A stretch of DNA of 64,000 nt from an uncultured Paracoccaceae bacterium (GTDB lineage: Bacteria > Pseudomonadota > Alphaproteobacteria > Rhodobacterales > Rhodobacteraceae), in the NCBI GenBank assembly GCA_913061275.1, contig CAJXSR010000001.1, positions 62,001-126,000 on the forward strand, written 5' to 3'. The notes below the pieces were generated by a model. The model did no database searches, was not told the origin of the DNA, and saw only the letters and a program-made list of their open reading frames with translations. The translations under genes and the position numbers were made by a program. Shown here one piece after another: positions 7,111-17,130 of the stretch. Within the stretch, counting starts at the first letter, position 1. Every line of letters starts with the position of its first letter.

Positions 7111-10057
7111 ACCCTGCGCAACACCACGTGTATATGCCGGACCAATTGGAACGGATTTTTCAAAAAGTTTTGTATCTGGTCTGTTTGAACGTGCCAAAAA
7201 CATGTCCGCCCAAGATTTTGCAAATGTCACGATTTATGTGAACACGCGCCGTGCCGCGCGACGTATTGAGGCATTATTCGCACAACAATCAGCTACACTT
7301 TTACCCAAATTACGGGTTCTATCTGATCTTTCAAATGATCTGTTTGCGCCTGCGAATTTACCTCTGCCTACTTCCCCTTTAAAGCGTCGTTTAATCTTAG
7401 CAAATCTTGTTGCGGCCCTAATCGACTTAGAGCCAGATTTGGCCCCGCGATCATCTGTATTTGCTTTGGCAGATAGCTTGGGGGCTTTACTGGATGAAAT
7501 GCACGGTGAGGCTGTGCCGCTAGACCACCTTAAAAACGTTGATGTTGGTAATGCTTCAGAACATTGGGAACGCAGTTTAAAGTTTTTGAATATCTTAACC
7601 CAATATTGGGCTTCACAAGAATTGGTTGATACCGAAGCCCGCCAACGCGCGGTTATTGAAGCGTATTGTGAACATTGGAAAACCAATCCGCCAGCGCATC
7701 CGATAATTGTTGCAGGGTCTACTGGCTCTCGTGGGGCGACTGCCCTGTTTATGAATGCTGTCGCAAAATTACCACAAGGGGCTGTTGTATTACCTGGTGT
7801 TGATCTTGAAACACCCAGCGCTGTTTGGAAGGTTTTGACCAGCCCGCAATCAAACGACGACCACCCCCAATCCATGCTTGCAAGGTTGACAGGGAAAATT
7901 GGTGTTAACGCTGATACATTAAAACTATGGGCCGAAACACCTGTGTTTTCACAGGATCGTAACCGGTTATTATCTTTGGCTTTGCGCCCAGCACCCGTAA
8001 CTGATCAGTGGCTGGATGAGGGGCCAAACCATATTCACACCGTTGTGGATGCCACAAAAAATATCAGCATGATTTTCGCCAACTCTCCTAAAGAAGAGGC
8101 CGCAGCTATTGCACTGTGCCTGCGTGCATCCGCAGAGAATGACACTTCAGCCGTTTTAATCTCACCCGATCGCAACCTTACCCGGCGTGTTGCTGCACAA
8201 TTAGACCGTTGGAAAATCATCCCCGATGACAGTGCGGGTGAACCTTTGCATTTAACGCCAGCGGGTATTTTCATGCGGTTAACTGCTGATTTACTAGCAA
8301 AACCGCTTTCACCTGCCAGCCTGATTGCTGTATTAAAACATCCGTTAACACATAAGACCGACGAGCGGCCAAACCATATGCGCATCACGCGCGATTTAGA
8401 ACTGGCCCGCCTTGATCGCAACACGCCCCTTATTCGAGGTGGCCCGCCTATCGTGGATTTTGAACTTATACAAAACTGGGCGGAGAATAAGCCAAATGAT
8501 GTGAAACAATGGGTTACGTGGTTGGTGAAAACATTTTCTGATATATCTGAAACGTCAAAAAAACCCATGTCAGAATGGATTGCACTGCATTTTGATTTAA
8601 TGATCGCTCTATCCAAAGGGTCATCTGGTGATGAGCCATGTTTATGGAATAATAGCGACGGACAAGAAGCTGAAAAAATATTTGAAAACCTACGTGCGGA
8701 GGTAGATGATTTATCGCAATGGGGCGCATATGATTATGCCACTTTATTAAGCTCGCTACTAAAAGGTGGTGAGGTTCGGGACTCTGTAACACCCCACGCG
8801 AATATTGCTATTTGGGGCACTTTAGAAGCACGGGTTCAAGGGGCGGATTTGGTTATAATGGCTGGATTAAATGAAGGTGTTTGGCCACAAAAACCAACCC
8901 CTGACCCTTGGTTAAACCGATCCATGCGCAAACAACTTGGGCTATTGTTACCTGAACGAAATATCGGACTTTCAGCGCATGATTTTCAACAAGGGTTTGC
9001 ACAAAAAAATGTAGTACTGTCACGGTCTATACGTGATGGCGAAGCCCCGACAGTGGCATCCCGCTGGTTAACACGGCTGGATAACCTAATGAGGGGGTTA
9101 GGGAAAACAGGCGAGTATGCGCAAAAATCAATGTCGAAACGTGGCGATGTTTGGCTTGCATTAGCCCGCCAACTGGACAGGCCAACAGGGAAATTGGCCA
9201 AGGCAGTACGCCCGTCACCTGTGCCGCCAAAAGGCGTATATCCACATAAATTATCGGTAACACGGATCAAAACCTTGGTTCGAAACCCTTATGAAATTTA
9301 TGCAAAATCTATTTTAAATCTACATCCCTTGAAACCTTATGGATTAGAGCCTGATGCCCTTGAGCGCGGTATAATATTGCACAGTATTGTTGAAGCATTT
9401 AGCCGTAATACACGTACTGGGGATGGGCAATTTACGCCAGAATATTTCTTGGAACTTTCGCAAAAAATACTAAGCGAGTATGTACCTTGGCCATCTGCCC
9501 GCAGGTTTTGGTATGGCCATTTACAGCGCATAGCACACTGGTTTGTAGAGGCCGAAAAACAGCGCAATGATGAAGGTGTTATAATAGGCTTAGAGGCCAA
9601 GGGTATGCGTATCGCTGAAAGTCTTGATTTTAAGTTAACCGCCCAAGCAGATCGATTAGACCGCGATGCAAATGGCAAAATGATTGCTTATGATTACAAA
9701 TCAGGATTGCCGCCTGGGAAAAATGAAATTCAATTATTTGATAAACAGCTACAACTGGAAGCCGCGATTGCAGCATCGGGTGGGTTTAAAAATATTGATC
9801 CTATGGATGTTTCTAAGCTTGAATATATCAGCCTAAAAGACCCCGACAAATCGCTTTCCGTGCCCATAAAAGACGACTTAGCCAAAGAAACATGGGCTGA
9901 ATTATTACAGCTTTTACACTGCCATTTTGAAACTGGCATCGGGTACGGCGCACGCCTTAAAATGCAAAAAGACAGATATGGATCGGATTACGATCACCTG
10001 TCGCGATTTGGGGAATGGGAAGAAGCCGACACCCCTACAGTTAGGCAAGTTCCATGA
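7103..10057 (+). CDS. addB: AddB, helicase-nuclease subunit for double-strand-break repair
   Basis: A 984-residue alphaproteobacterial-type AddB. The N-terminal half is a degenerate superfamily-1 helicase-like module (TRRAARRIEALF near residue 48; VIMAGLNEGVWPQ near 585). The C-terminal third carries a RecB-family nuclease domain (RGIILHSIVEAF around 755-766; AYDYKSGLPPG around 861-871; QLFDKQLQLEAA). With AddA it resects double-strand ends to load RecA. It overlaps murU at its start and addA by 4 bases at its end (ATGA), which would keep the subunits in balance. It has no strong ribosome site of its own, consistent with coupling. Confidence 0.95.
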   Translation: MFKPCATPRVYAGPIGTDFSKSFVSGLFERAKNMSAQDFANVTIYVNTRRAARRIEALFAQQSATLLPKLRVLSDLSNDLFAPANLPLPTSPLKRRLILANLVAALIDLEPDLAPRSSVFALADSLGALLDEMHGEAVPLDHLKNVDVGNASEHWERSLKFLNILTQYWASQELVDTEARQRAVIEAYCEHWKTNPPAHPIIVAGSTGSRGATALFMNAVAKLPQGAVVLPGVDLETPSAVWKVLTSPQSNDDHPQSMLARLTGKIGVNADTLKLWAETPVFSQDRNRLLSLALRPAPVTDQWLDEGPNHIHTVVDATKNISMIFANSPKEEAAAIALCLRASAENDTSAVLISPDRNLTRRVAAQLDRWKIIPDDSAGEPLHLTPAGIFMRLTADLLAKPLSPASLIAVLKHPLTHKTDERPNHMRITRDLELARLDRNTPLIRGGPPIVDFELIQNWAENKPNDVKQWVTWLVKTFSDISETSKKPMSEWIALHFDLMIALSKGSSGDEPCLWNNSDGQEAEKIFENLRAEVDDLSQWGAYDYATLLSSLLKGGEVRDSVTPHANIAIWGTLEARVQGADLVIMAGLNEGVWPQKPTPDPWLNRSMRKQLGLLLPERNIGLSAHDFQQGFAQKNVVLSRSIRDGEAPTVASRWLTRLDNLMRGLGKTGEYAQKSMSKRGDVWLALARQLDRPTGKLAKAVRPSPVPPKGVYPHKLSVTRIKTLVRNPYEIYAKSILNLHPLKPYGLEPDALERGIILHSIVEAFSRNTRTGDGQFTPEYFLELSQKILSEYVPWPSARRFWYGHLQRIAHWFVEAEKQRNDEGVIIGLEAKGMRIAESLDFKLTAQADRLDRDANGKMIAYDYKSGLPPGKNEIQLFDKQLQLEAAIAASGGFKNIDPMDVSKLEYISLKDPDKSLSVPIKDDLAKETWAELLQLLHCHFETGIGYGARLKMQKDRYGSDYDHLSRFGEWEEADTPTVRQVP

Positions 10058-13000
10058 TTGTGTTTGATGAAGCGACAAAAGCGCAAATTGATGCGGCAAA
10101 TCCTGGTGTCTCTACTTGGGTTTCTGCCAATGCGGGCTCTGGTAAAACACGTGTTTTAACCGACCGTGTTGCGCGACTTTTATTGCATGGGACAGACCCA
10201 AACAAAATCTTGTGTCTGACATATACAAATGCGGCCGCCGCTGAAATGCAAAACCGCCTGTTTAAGCGACTTGGCGAATGGGCGATGATGTCTGATCCGC
10301 TATTGCTGGAAACCTTGCAGGAATTAGGTGAAAAGAATGAGCTGTTAACAGGCCAAAAACTACGCCAAGCCCGCACCCTATTTGCAAGTGCATTAGAAAC
10401 ACCAGGTGGTTTGAAAATACAAACCATCCATTCATTTTGCGACGCGCTATTGCGCCAGTTTCCTTTAGAAGCAAAAGTATCACCGCAGTTCAAAATCATG
10501 GAAGACCGGCAAGCAAAACAGTTGCGCGCAGATATTTTAGAACAGCTGGCAGAAAACCATGCCCGCCCCGCTTTTGAACGGTTTGCCAAACTTTACACAG
10601 GCTTTGATCCTGACAGCTTATTGCGCGCGATCGCACAGCATCATAGGCAATTTACCCGTAAGCCAATGAAAGATGATTTTGGCATACGGGACGGGATGAC
10701 CAAAGAAACCGTTGCTGAGAATTTATTAAGCGAAGCTGACAAAGATACGTTTGAAACCTTTTTACCAATCCTGCAAAACAGCGATAAAAAGACGGATAAT
10801 AGTCTGGCAGCTGTGCTTGATCAGGTATTATCTGCAAATGATCCCACCACGGCATTAAGCGAATTAATAAGGGTAATGTTGGATAAATCCCGTTTTGAAG
10901 CAAAAACAAAATCGGTGCCAACCAAAGATATACGAAATGCTAACCCAGATCTGACCAATAGCCTACATGATATAATGGAACGGGTTGAACATGCCCGTGA
11001 TGCCGTCACTTCTATAAATGCTTTTGAACGTGCGGTTGTACTATATGATTTCGCAAAGCCATTCTTGGAAACATACAACACTTATAAGCTGCATCATGGC
11101 TTGCTTGATTATCAGGATTTGATCGAAAAATCGCAAGATCTACTACGCAAAAGTACGCTTTCACAATGGGTGTTATTTCGTTTGGATGGCGGCATTGACC
11201 ATGTTTTGGTTGATGAAGCCCAGGATACTAGCCCAGATCAATGGCGCTTAATAGAGTGTCTGACCGAAGAATTTACCTCTGGCCAAGGTGCGCAAGAAAC
11301 GGAACGTACAATATTTGTCGTAGGCGATGAAAAGCAATCTATCTATTCGTTTCAAGGTGCTGATCCTAAGTATTTTGGTGAAATGCGCGAATGGTTTGAT
11401 ACGCGCCTAAAAGCCATTGAAACACGGCTGCACAAACAGGATTTATTGTTTTCATTCCGCTCGGCTGAGCCAATTTTACGGCTGGTAGATCACACATTTG
11501 TGGGCGATGCCAAAAGCGGCATTGTAAAAGATGTACAGCACCGCGCCTTTAAATCCGAAAAACCAGGGCGCGTGGAATTATGGCCCCTTATCGAAGCGGG
11601 CCCAACCCAAGAGAATGAGCCTTGGTATGTGCCTGTTGATCGACCAAGTGAAAGTGATCCGAAACAACAGCTGGCAAGGCAAATTGCCGAATGGATTGAA
11701 ACCACAATTCAATCGGGCCAGAAAATTGAAGACGGTGACCATTTACGCCCAGTGCGCGCAGGTGATTTTTTAATATTGGTACAGCGGCGAAGCGTATTAT
11801 TTCGGGCAATTATCAAAGAATTAAAAGCCCGTAATTTAAATGTGGCCGGGGCCGACCGCTTGATCGTCGGGGATGAATTGGCAGTTAAAGATATACTGTC
11901 ATTCCTTAAGTTCGCGACAACACCCGAAGATGACCTATCATTTGCAGAGGCCCTGCGATCGCCCTTACTAAACATCACAGAAGGCGAGCTATTCACGTTG
12001 GCGCATAAGCGCAAAGCATCTTTATGGCAAAGCTTCAGGGACAAACAGGAACAATTTTCAGACGCTAAGATTATCGTTGATGATATACTTTCAAAAGCGG
12101 ATTGGTGGCGCCCTTATGAACTTATTGAGCGTATTTTGACCCACCACAATGGCCGTGAAAACCTGTTAGATCGATTAGGGGTTGAGGCCGAAGATGGCAT
12201 AGATGAATTGCTATCACAGGCAATGAAATATGAACAAACCGAAGCCCCAACATTAACTGGGTTCTTAAATTGGTTTGCGTCTGGCAAAGTTGAAATTAAA
12301 CGCGAAATGGATAGCGCATCTGGGCAAATTCGTGTGATGACAGTACACGCGGCAAAAGGGCTGGAAGCGCCGGTTGTAATTTTGCCAGATACTGTCGGTT
12401 CGGGAAAACATGACAGTAAAGAAGTTATAGAACTTACTCCTAAACTTGCAGGATGGCGATCTAAAGCAGGGGCGCTAAATAAGGCTGAACAGGCCTTATC
12501 GAACGCACAAAAAGAACTAAGCGAACAAGAACGTTTACGGCTACTTTATGTGGCATTAACCCGTGCGGAAAGCTGGTTGGTAATTTGTGGGGCCGGTAAT
12601 TTACCCAAATCCGGTAATCATTGGTATCACATTGTAAGAAACGGTATGGAAAACGCTGGCGCGCTAGAAACAGAAAACGGCTACGTTTTAAAAAACCAGC
12701 AGTGGTGTACTGAATATGCAAAAACTGACAACGATCCCCAAACACAAATACCAGAACTACCTAACTGGGTAAAAACACTGCCCACAAATCCGAAAGTAAT
12801 AGATAAACCGCTATCACCATCCGATTTAGGTGGCGCAAAAGCCCTTGCATCTGAAACCATTGATACCAGTGAAGCGAATGCAAAACGGCGCGGCACTATA
12901 ATCCATCTTTTACTGGAACATTTACCAATGCACCCACAAGAGCGGTGGCAAAATTTAGCGTCTTGCCTACTACAGCAGTACGACCGTAAAATCCGCAATG

Positions 13001-13395
13001 ATGAAATCGAAGACATTACAAAATATGCCAAGCGTGTTTTAACAAGCGATCACTTAAAGCACATATTTACACCTGACAGTTTAGTTGAGGTAGCGATCAC
13101 TGCCCCTATTGCTGAGCTAAATAACAGGCAAATATACGGCACCATTGACCGGTTGATTATTACAGATACAAAACTCATTGCCGTGGATTATAAAAGTAAC
13201 AAAGTCGTCCCTGATAGCCCGCAAAACGTTCCTATAGGATTGTTGCGTCAAATGGGGGCGTATTTAGTTGCATTAAAGCCAGTTTACCCCGATCACGACA
13301 TAGATGTTGCGATTTTATGGACGGAAACCCAACTAATTATGTCAATCCCGCACGATCTGGTGATAGATAGCTTGAAATCATTCACAACATCTTGA
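10054..13395 (+). CDS. addA: AddA, ATP-dependent helicase-nuclease subunit
   Basis: A 1113-residue UvrD/RecB-type helicase with a C-terminal nuclease. Walker A is ANAGSGKT (25-32). Further helicase motifs are LVDEAQDTSPDQW near 385, VGDEKQSIYSFQGADP near 425, RVMTVHAAKGLEAPVV near 760 and LLYVALTRAES near 830. The nuclease is RGTIIHLLLEHL near 949 and AVDYKSNKVV near 1044. It is the motor subunit of the AddAB break-resection enzyme. It overlaps addB by 4 bases. The gap to trxA is 58 bases and contains a possible promoter (TTGACC near 13393). Confidence 0.96.
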   Translation: MIVFDEATKAQIDAANPGVSTWVSANAGSGKTRVLTDRVARLLLHGTDPNKILCLTYTNAAAAEMQNRLFKRLGEWAMMSDPLLLETLQELGEKNELLTGQKLRQARTLFASALETPGGLKIQTIHSFCDALLRQFPLEAKVSPQFKIMEDRQAKQLRADILEQLAENHARPAFERFAKLYTGFDPDSLLRAIAQHHRQFTRKPMKDDFGIRDGMTKETVAENLLSEADKDTFETFLPILQNSDKKTDNSLAAVLDQVLSANDPTTALSELIRVMLDKSRFEAKTKSVPTKDIRNANPDLTNSLHDIMERVEHARDAVTSINAFERAVVLYDFAKPFLETYNTYKLHHGLLDYQDLIEKSQDLLRKSTLSQWVLFRLDGGIDHVLVDEAQDTSPDQWRLIECLTEEFTSGQGAQETERTIFVVGDEKQSIYSFQGADPKYFGEMREWFDTRLKAIETRLHKQDLLFSFRSAEPILRLVDHTFVGDAKSGIVKDVQHRAFKSEKPGRVELWPLIEAGPTQENEPWYVPVDRPSESDPKQQLARQIAEWIETTIQSGQKIEDGDHLRPVRAGDFLILVQRRSVLFRAIIKELKARNLNVAGADRLIVGDELAVKDILSFLKFATTPEDDLSFAEALRSPLLNITEGELFTLAHKRKASLWQSFRDKQEQFSDAKIIVDDILSKADWWRPYELIERILTHHNGRENLLDRLGVEAEDGIDELLSQAMKYEQTEAPTLTGFLNWFASGKVEIKREMDSASGQIRVMTVHAAKGLEAPVVILPDTVGSGKHDSKEVIELTPKLAGWRSKAGALNKAEQALSNAQKELSEQERLRLLYVALTRAESWLVICGAGNLPKSGNHWYHIVRNGMENAGALETENGYVLKNQQWCTEYAKTDNDPQTQIPELPNWVKTLPTNPKVIDKPLSPSDLGGAKALASETIDTSEANAKRRGTIIHLLLEHLPMHPQERWQNLASCLLQQYDRKIRNDEIEDITKYAKRVLTSDHLKHIFTPDSLVEVAITAPIAELNNRQIYGTIDRLIITDTKLIAVDYKSNKVVPDSPQNVPIGLLRQMGAYLVALKPVYPDHDIDVAILWTETQLIMSIPHDLVIDSLKSFTTS

Positions 13396-13453
13396 CCCCG
13401 CGCAGATGCGATATAAATTGGGGACAACAGTTAAACGGTAAGGAGACTGAAAT

Positions 13454-13774
13454 ATGGCAACCGTTAAAGTAACAGACGAAACATTTGCAGCCGAAGTAAC
13501 AGCATCAGATATACCTGTTGTTGTAGATTTTTGGGCGGAATGGTGTGGCCCCTGTAAGCAAATCGGCCCTTCACTAGAAGAACTATCTGAAGAATACGCA
13601 GGTAAAATTAAAATCGCCAAGGTGAACGTGGATGAAAACCCAAATTCACCAGCCCAAATGGGTGTACGTGGCATTCCTGCTTTGTTCATCATAAAAGACG
13701 GTCAAATCATTGCTAACAAAACTGGTGCTGCCCCTAAAGCGGCATTGGCTGATTGGATTAATAGTTCTGTATAA
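13454..13774 (+). CDS. trxA: Thioredoxin
   Basis: A 106-residue classical thioredoxin with active site WCGPCK (W30, C31, C34) and the cis-proline loop RGIPALFI. A cytoplasmic disulfide reductant. A good ribosome site (AAGGAGA) lies 6-7 bases before the ATG. It stands at the end of the plus-strand run and is followed by a strong intrinsic terminator; folC converges from the other side. Confidence 0.97.
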   Translation: MATVKVTDETFAAEVTASDIPVVVDFWAEWCGPCKQIGPSLEELSEEYAGKIKIAKVNVDENPNSPAQMGVRGIPALFIIKDGQIIANKTGAAPKAALADWINSSV

Positions 13775-13798
13775 GAACAATTCAAATATCAATAAATT

Positions 13799-13821
13799 GG
13801 GCGCCTTATGCGCCCTTTTTT
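13799..13821 (+). terminator. Intrinsic terminator after trxA
   Basis: Stem GGGCGC / GCGCCC with loop CTTAT, followed directly by six T residues. It starts 25 bases after the trxA stop and overlaps the folC stop on the other strand. Confidence 0.88.
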
Positions 13822-15094
13822 ATGCGTTTTCGCGCAAAATATTACCTGCCAGATATAAAGATCCGCATATTAATATTCTGGCATTACCATCAATTTGTGC
13901 AATTTTCTGTACAGCCGTTAACACATCATCTGCTTCTGAAACGTTAAAGCCTAAAGCTTTTGCAGCTTTAGCCGTCTCAGCTGCTGATAAAGTTGCCGCT
14001 TCACCTGGTATTGAAACCGCTTGCATGGTTTGCGTACCTTGCAAAAAATGCGCAAGATAGCCAGAAACATCTTTGGTATTCAACATCCCCACAACCAAAT
14101 GCGTGGGCTTCGCAGGCAACTCATTTAACAATCCTGAAATCGCTTTACCTGCCGCTTCATTATGGCCCCCATCCAGCCAAATTTCGGCGTTTGGTGCTGC
14201 ATCTTTAAGCGGGCCTTGGCATAAAACTTGCATTCGGGCCGGCCAATGCACATCTGTCATCGCTTTGGCACAATCCTCTTCTGATTTTCCCAAAGCCCGC
14301 AAAGCCGCAATAGCAATGCCTGCATTTTGCACTTGATGCGCACCCAATAAGGCAGGTTTTGGCAAATCAACCAAGCCTGTTTCATCTTGGAAAATCAAAC
14401 GCCCGGCCTCAACCCAAACATGCCAGTGCTGGCCATAGGTAAACAAACGCGCACCAACACGTGCGGCTTGCTTTTCAATAACTTCAAGCGCTTCATCTTG
14501 TTGGGCGCCAACGATACAAACCGTATTACGCTTTAATATACCCGCTTTTTCACCCGCAATTTCTGCAAGCGTTTCGCCTAGGTATTGTTGGTGGTCTACT
14601 GAAACAGGCGTAATAACAGTAAGGGCTGGTTGTGCAATCACATTGGTTGCATCCAGTCGTCCACCCAAGCCAACTTCGAGTATTGTATGGTCTGCTTTTA
14701 CGCGGGAAAATGCCAAAAAAGCAGCGCATGTTGTAATTTCAAAGTAAGTAATAGGAATGCCGCCATTGGCTTGTTCACAATCTTCAAGCGTATCCGCAAG
14801 TAATTTCTCATCAATCAACTGGCCAGCCAAACGAATACGCTCGTGAAACCGTGCTAAATGCGGTGAGGTATAGGCATGAACTTTTTCACCCGATGCTTCC
14901 AATCCTGCACGGATCATCGCATTGGTAGAACCCTTGCCGTTCGTACCTGCAATATGAATAACAGGTGCTATATTATTCTCTGGTGATCCAAGTGTCGTCA
15001 ATAACCTGACCATACGATCCAATGTCAGGTCTATGATTTTTGGATGAAGTGACATTAACCTTTCCAGTATAACATCACTGGATTTTTGTGTCAC
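13820..15094 (-). CDS. folC: Bifunctional folylpolyglutamate / dihydrofolate synthase
   Basis: A 424-residue Mur-ligase-family enzyme that adds glutamate to dihydropteroate and to folates. The ATP loop is IAGTNGKGSTNAM (GTNGKGST at 50-57). The family motifs YTSPHLARFHERIR, VGLGGRLDATN and WLDGGHNEAA are all present. It overlaps accD by 4 bases (its ATG lies within the accD stop), so accD and folC are coupled. This accD-folC pair is common in proteobacteria. Confidence 0.96.
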   Translation of the reverse strand: MTQKSSDVILERLMSLHPKIIDLTLDRMVRLLTTLGSPENNIAPVIHIAGTNGKGSTNAMIRAGLEASGEKVHAYTSPHLARFHERIRLAGQLIDEKLLADTLEDCEQANGGIPITYFEITTCAAFLAFSRVKADHTILEVGLGGRLDATNVIAQPALTVITPVSVDHQQYLGETLAEIAGEKAGILKRNTVCIVGAQQDEALEVIEKQAARVGARLFTYGQHWHVWVEAGRLIFQDETGLVDLPKPALLGAHQVQNAGIAIAALRALGKSEEDCAKAMTDVHWPARMQVLCQGPLKDAAPNAEIWLDGGHNEAAGKAISGLLNELPAKPTHLVVGMLNTKDVSGYLAHFLQGTQTMQAVSIPGEAATLSAAETAKAAKALGFNVSEADDVLTAVQKIAQIDGNARILICGSLYLAGNILRENA

Positions 15095-16005
15095 GATTTA
15101 GCGCCTTTAGCTTTTTCTTTTTCACTTGGCGCTGGTAAATCACCCATAATCTGCGGTGGTAAATTCATCAACATTCTGCAAATCGTTATAAGTTCATTAC
15201 GCATATCCTTGCGATGGGTCACACGATCAAGCATTCCATGTTCCAATAGATATTCTGAACGTTGAAACCCTTCGGGTAATTTTTCACGAATGGTTTGTTC
15301 AATCACACGCGGGCCTGCAAAACATATTAGGGCTTTGGGTTCAGCAATATGAACATCACCCAACATTGCATAACTTGCGGTTACGCCACCAGTTGTTGGA
15401 TGGGTTAAAACTACAATAAATGGCAACCCAGCTTCTTTTAGCATCTGCAAAGCAACTGTCGTTCTGGGCATTTGCATCAATGATAAAATGCCTTCCTGCA
15501 TCCGCGCACCACCAGCAGCAGAAAACAAGACCAACGGGCATCTACGTTGCACGGCACGTTCGCATGCACCGATAATCGCATTTCCAACGGCCATTCCCAT
15601 AGAGCCGCCCATAAAGGAAAAATCTTGCCCGGCAGCAACAATTTGCGTGCGACCAATTTCACCCTCAACTACCAACATCGCTTCAACCTCGTTGGTTTTT
15701 TTAATCGCAGCTTTCATACGATCAGGGTATTTTTTCTGATCCTTAAAGTGCAATGGGTCTGCAACAGCTTCTTGGGTTTCAAGTTCTGTGAAAGTCCCAT
15801 TATCAAATAAAGTCATAAACCGTTCGCGTGGCGTAATCATCATATGATGGTCGCAATTCGTGCAAACATTCAGCGATTCTCTGATTTCACGGTGAAACAG
15901 CATCGTGCCGCATTCAGTGCATTTAGACCACAGGTTATCGGGTGTTTCACGCCGTGAAAACAACGAGTTTATACGAGGGCGAACGTAGTTAGAAATCCAA
16001 TTCAT
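15091..16005 (-). CDS. accD: Acetyl-CoA carboxylase carboxyltransferase subunit beta
   Basis: A 304-residue AccD. It has an N-terminal four-cysteine zinc ribbon (C29, C32, C48, C51 in KCTECG ... CTNCDHH) and then the crotonase-like carboxyltransferase domain (VVAGQDFSFMGGSMG, SAAGGARMQEG, THPTTGGVTASYA). With AccA it transfers carboxyl from carboxybiotin to acetyl-CoA, the committed step of fatty-acid synthesis. The C-terminal tail is short and lysine-rich. It is transcribed ahead of folC with a 4-base overlap. Confidence 0.97.
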   Translation of the reverse strand: MNWISNYVRPRINSLFSRRETPDNLWSKCTECGTMLFHREIRESLNVCTNCDHHMMITPRERFMTLFDNGTFTELETQEAVADPLHFKDQKKYPDRMKAAIKKTNEVEAMLVVEGEIGRTQIVAAGQDFSFMGGSMGMAVGNAIIGACERAVQRRCPLVLFSAAGGARMQEGILSLMQMPRTTVALQMLKEAGLPFIVVLTHPTTGGVTASYAMLGDVHIAEPKALICFAGPRVIEQTIREKLPEGFQRSEYLLEHGMLDRVTHRKDMRNELITICRMLMNLPPQIMGDLPAPSEKEKAKGAKS

Positions 16006-16069
16006 GGGCGTAAGCTGCCTTTGTTATGTCAACGTTACCACAGATACTTTGTGGGTACATAAATTGCAA

Positions 16070-16987
16070 TCACCACGGGGGCCTGTTTCTGGCCCACAGC
16101 ATAAATAACCCATAAAGGATAATCAGAAAAATAAAATCTGGGATCAATGCCGATCTGATAGCGGCCTCATCTGAAACGTGAATTGCTGACTTGTACAAAC
16201 CCAAACCAGACAGTGCCCCATCAAGACCCACGATCGTTAGTGCAAACAAATTATTTGCAAAATGAAAGCCTATAGCCGCCCCCAAATTTCCAGTGCGGGC
16301 AGTGATATCGGCCGCGATTAAACCGAATAAGGTGGTATGCGCCACAACAAGCCAAGCATTCGACCCCATAGTTTCTGGATCATAATGCATCAGGCCAAAT
16401 AATGCCGAAGGTAAAACATACCAAACCCACCTGCTTTTAAATCGTGCAGCCAGTTGTTGTTGAAAGTATCCCCTGAAAACCAATTCTTCTGCTGACACCT
16501 GCACAAGTAAAAGCGGTATACCCAGTGTCATCCAAGACAACCATGTGAATAATTCCATTTGCCGAATAGGTTGAATGGGGGGGTAAAATATTGTGGCAAC
16601 CAACAAACCACCCAATGATAGTATGGCGATACATAATGCAGCTATCCAAAAATTATGTGCCGCTTGCCGCCAACTAGGGCCAATTAGGCTTTTAAAGCCG
16701 CGTTTGTGCATGATCCGTACCGCTGCCAAAACGCCTAAAAATAAACCTGCAAAAGATGTAAGTAACAAAATCACACTTAATGGGTCGGAACCTTGAATGA
16801 TCTTTTCCAGCATAGCTGGGCCCACATCCACACCCGCAACCCAAACAAAAACAACGCCAAATACTCCAAAAAATCCAAAGTATACCATCAAGATAATAAT
16901 AATCCCGATAAGAAGGCGCCACGGCGCTTTGGTTTTTATGGCAGGTTGGAAATAATCTTGAAAATTATCATTTCTAGTAGGAAACAC
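16070..16987 (-). CDS. CPBP-family intramembrane metalloprotease
   Basis: About 305 residues with roughly eight hydrophobic segments. The CPBP (Abi/CAAX-protease-like) signature is SAEELVFRGYFQQQL around residue 168, followed by FGLMHYD and a third conserved block (IGFHFANNL); these supply the E-E, H and H-N residues of the glutamate-type intramembrane protease. I start it at GTG 16987, because AAGGG lies 7 bases before it; an ATG 20 codons upstream has no visible ribosome site. The substrate is unknown. It is monocistronic by position, divergent from the lipoprotein gene. Confidence 0.85.
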   Translation of the reverse strand: MFPTRNDNFQDYFQPAIKTKAPWRLLIGIIIILMVYFGFFGVFGVVFVWVAGVDVGPAMLEKIIQGSDPLSVILLLTSFAGLFLGVLAAVRIMHKRGFKSLIGPSWRQAAHNFWIAALCIAILSLGGLLVATIFYPPIQPIRQMELFTWLSWMTLGIPLLLVQVSAEELVFRGYFQQQLAARFKSRWVWYVLPSALFGLMHYDPETMGSNAWLVVAHTTLFGLIAADITARTGNLGAAIGFHFANNLFALTIVGLDGALSGLGLYKSAIHVSDEAAIRSALIPDFIFLIILYGLFMLWARNRPPW

Positions 16988-17130
16988 TTTATAACCCTTA
17001 TATTTGACGGTCAGTTGCAACACTGGCCAGCAAAAGTCTGCCTGCATTGAACAGACGCTTGCGATACGTTACCTAACTGCGTAACCAGTAACAATATGTT
17101 TCGGAGAAAACTAAATAGGGCAGGCAGACA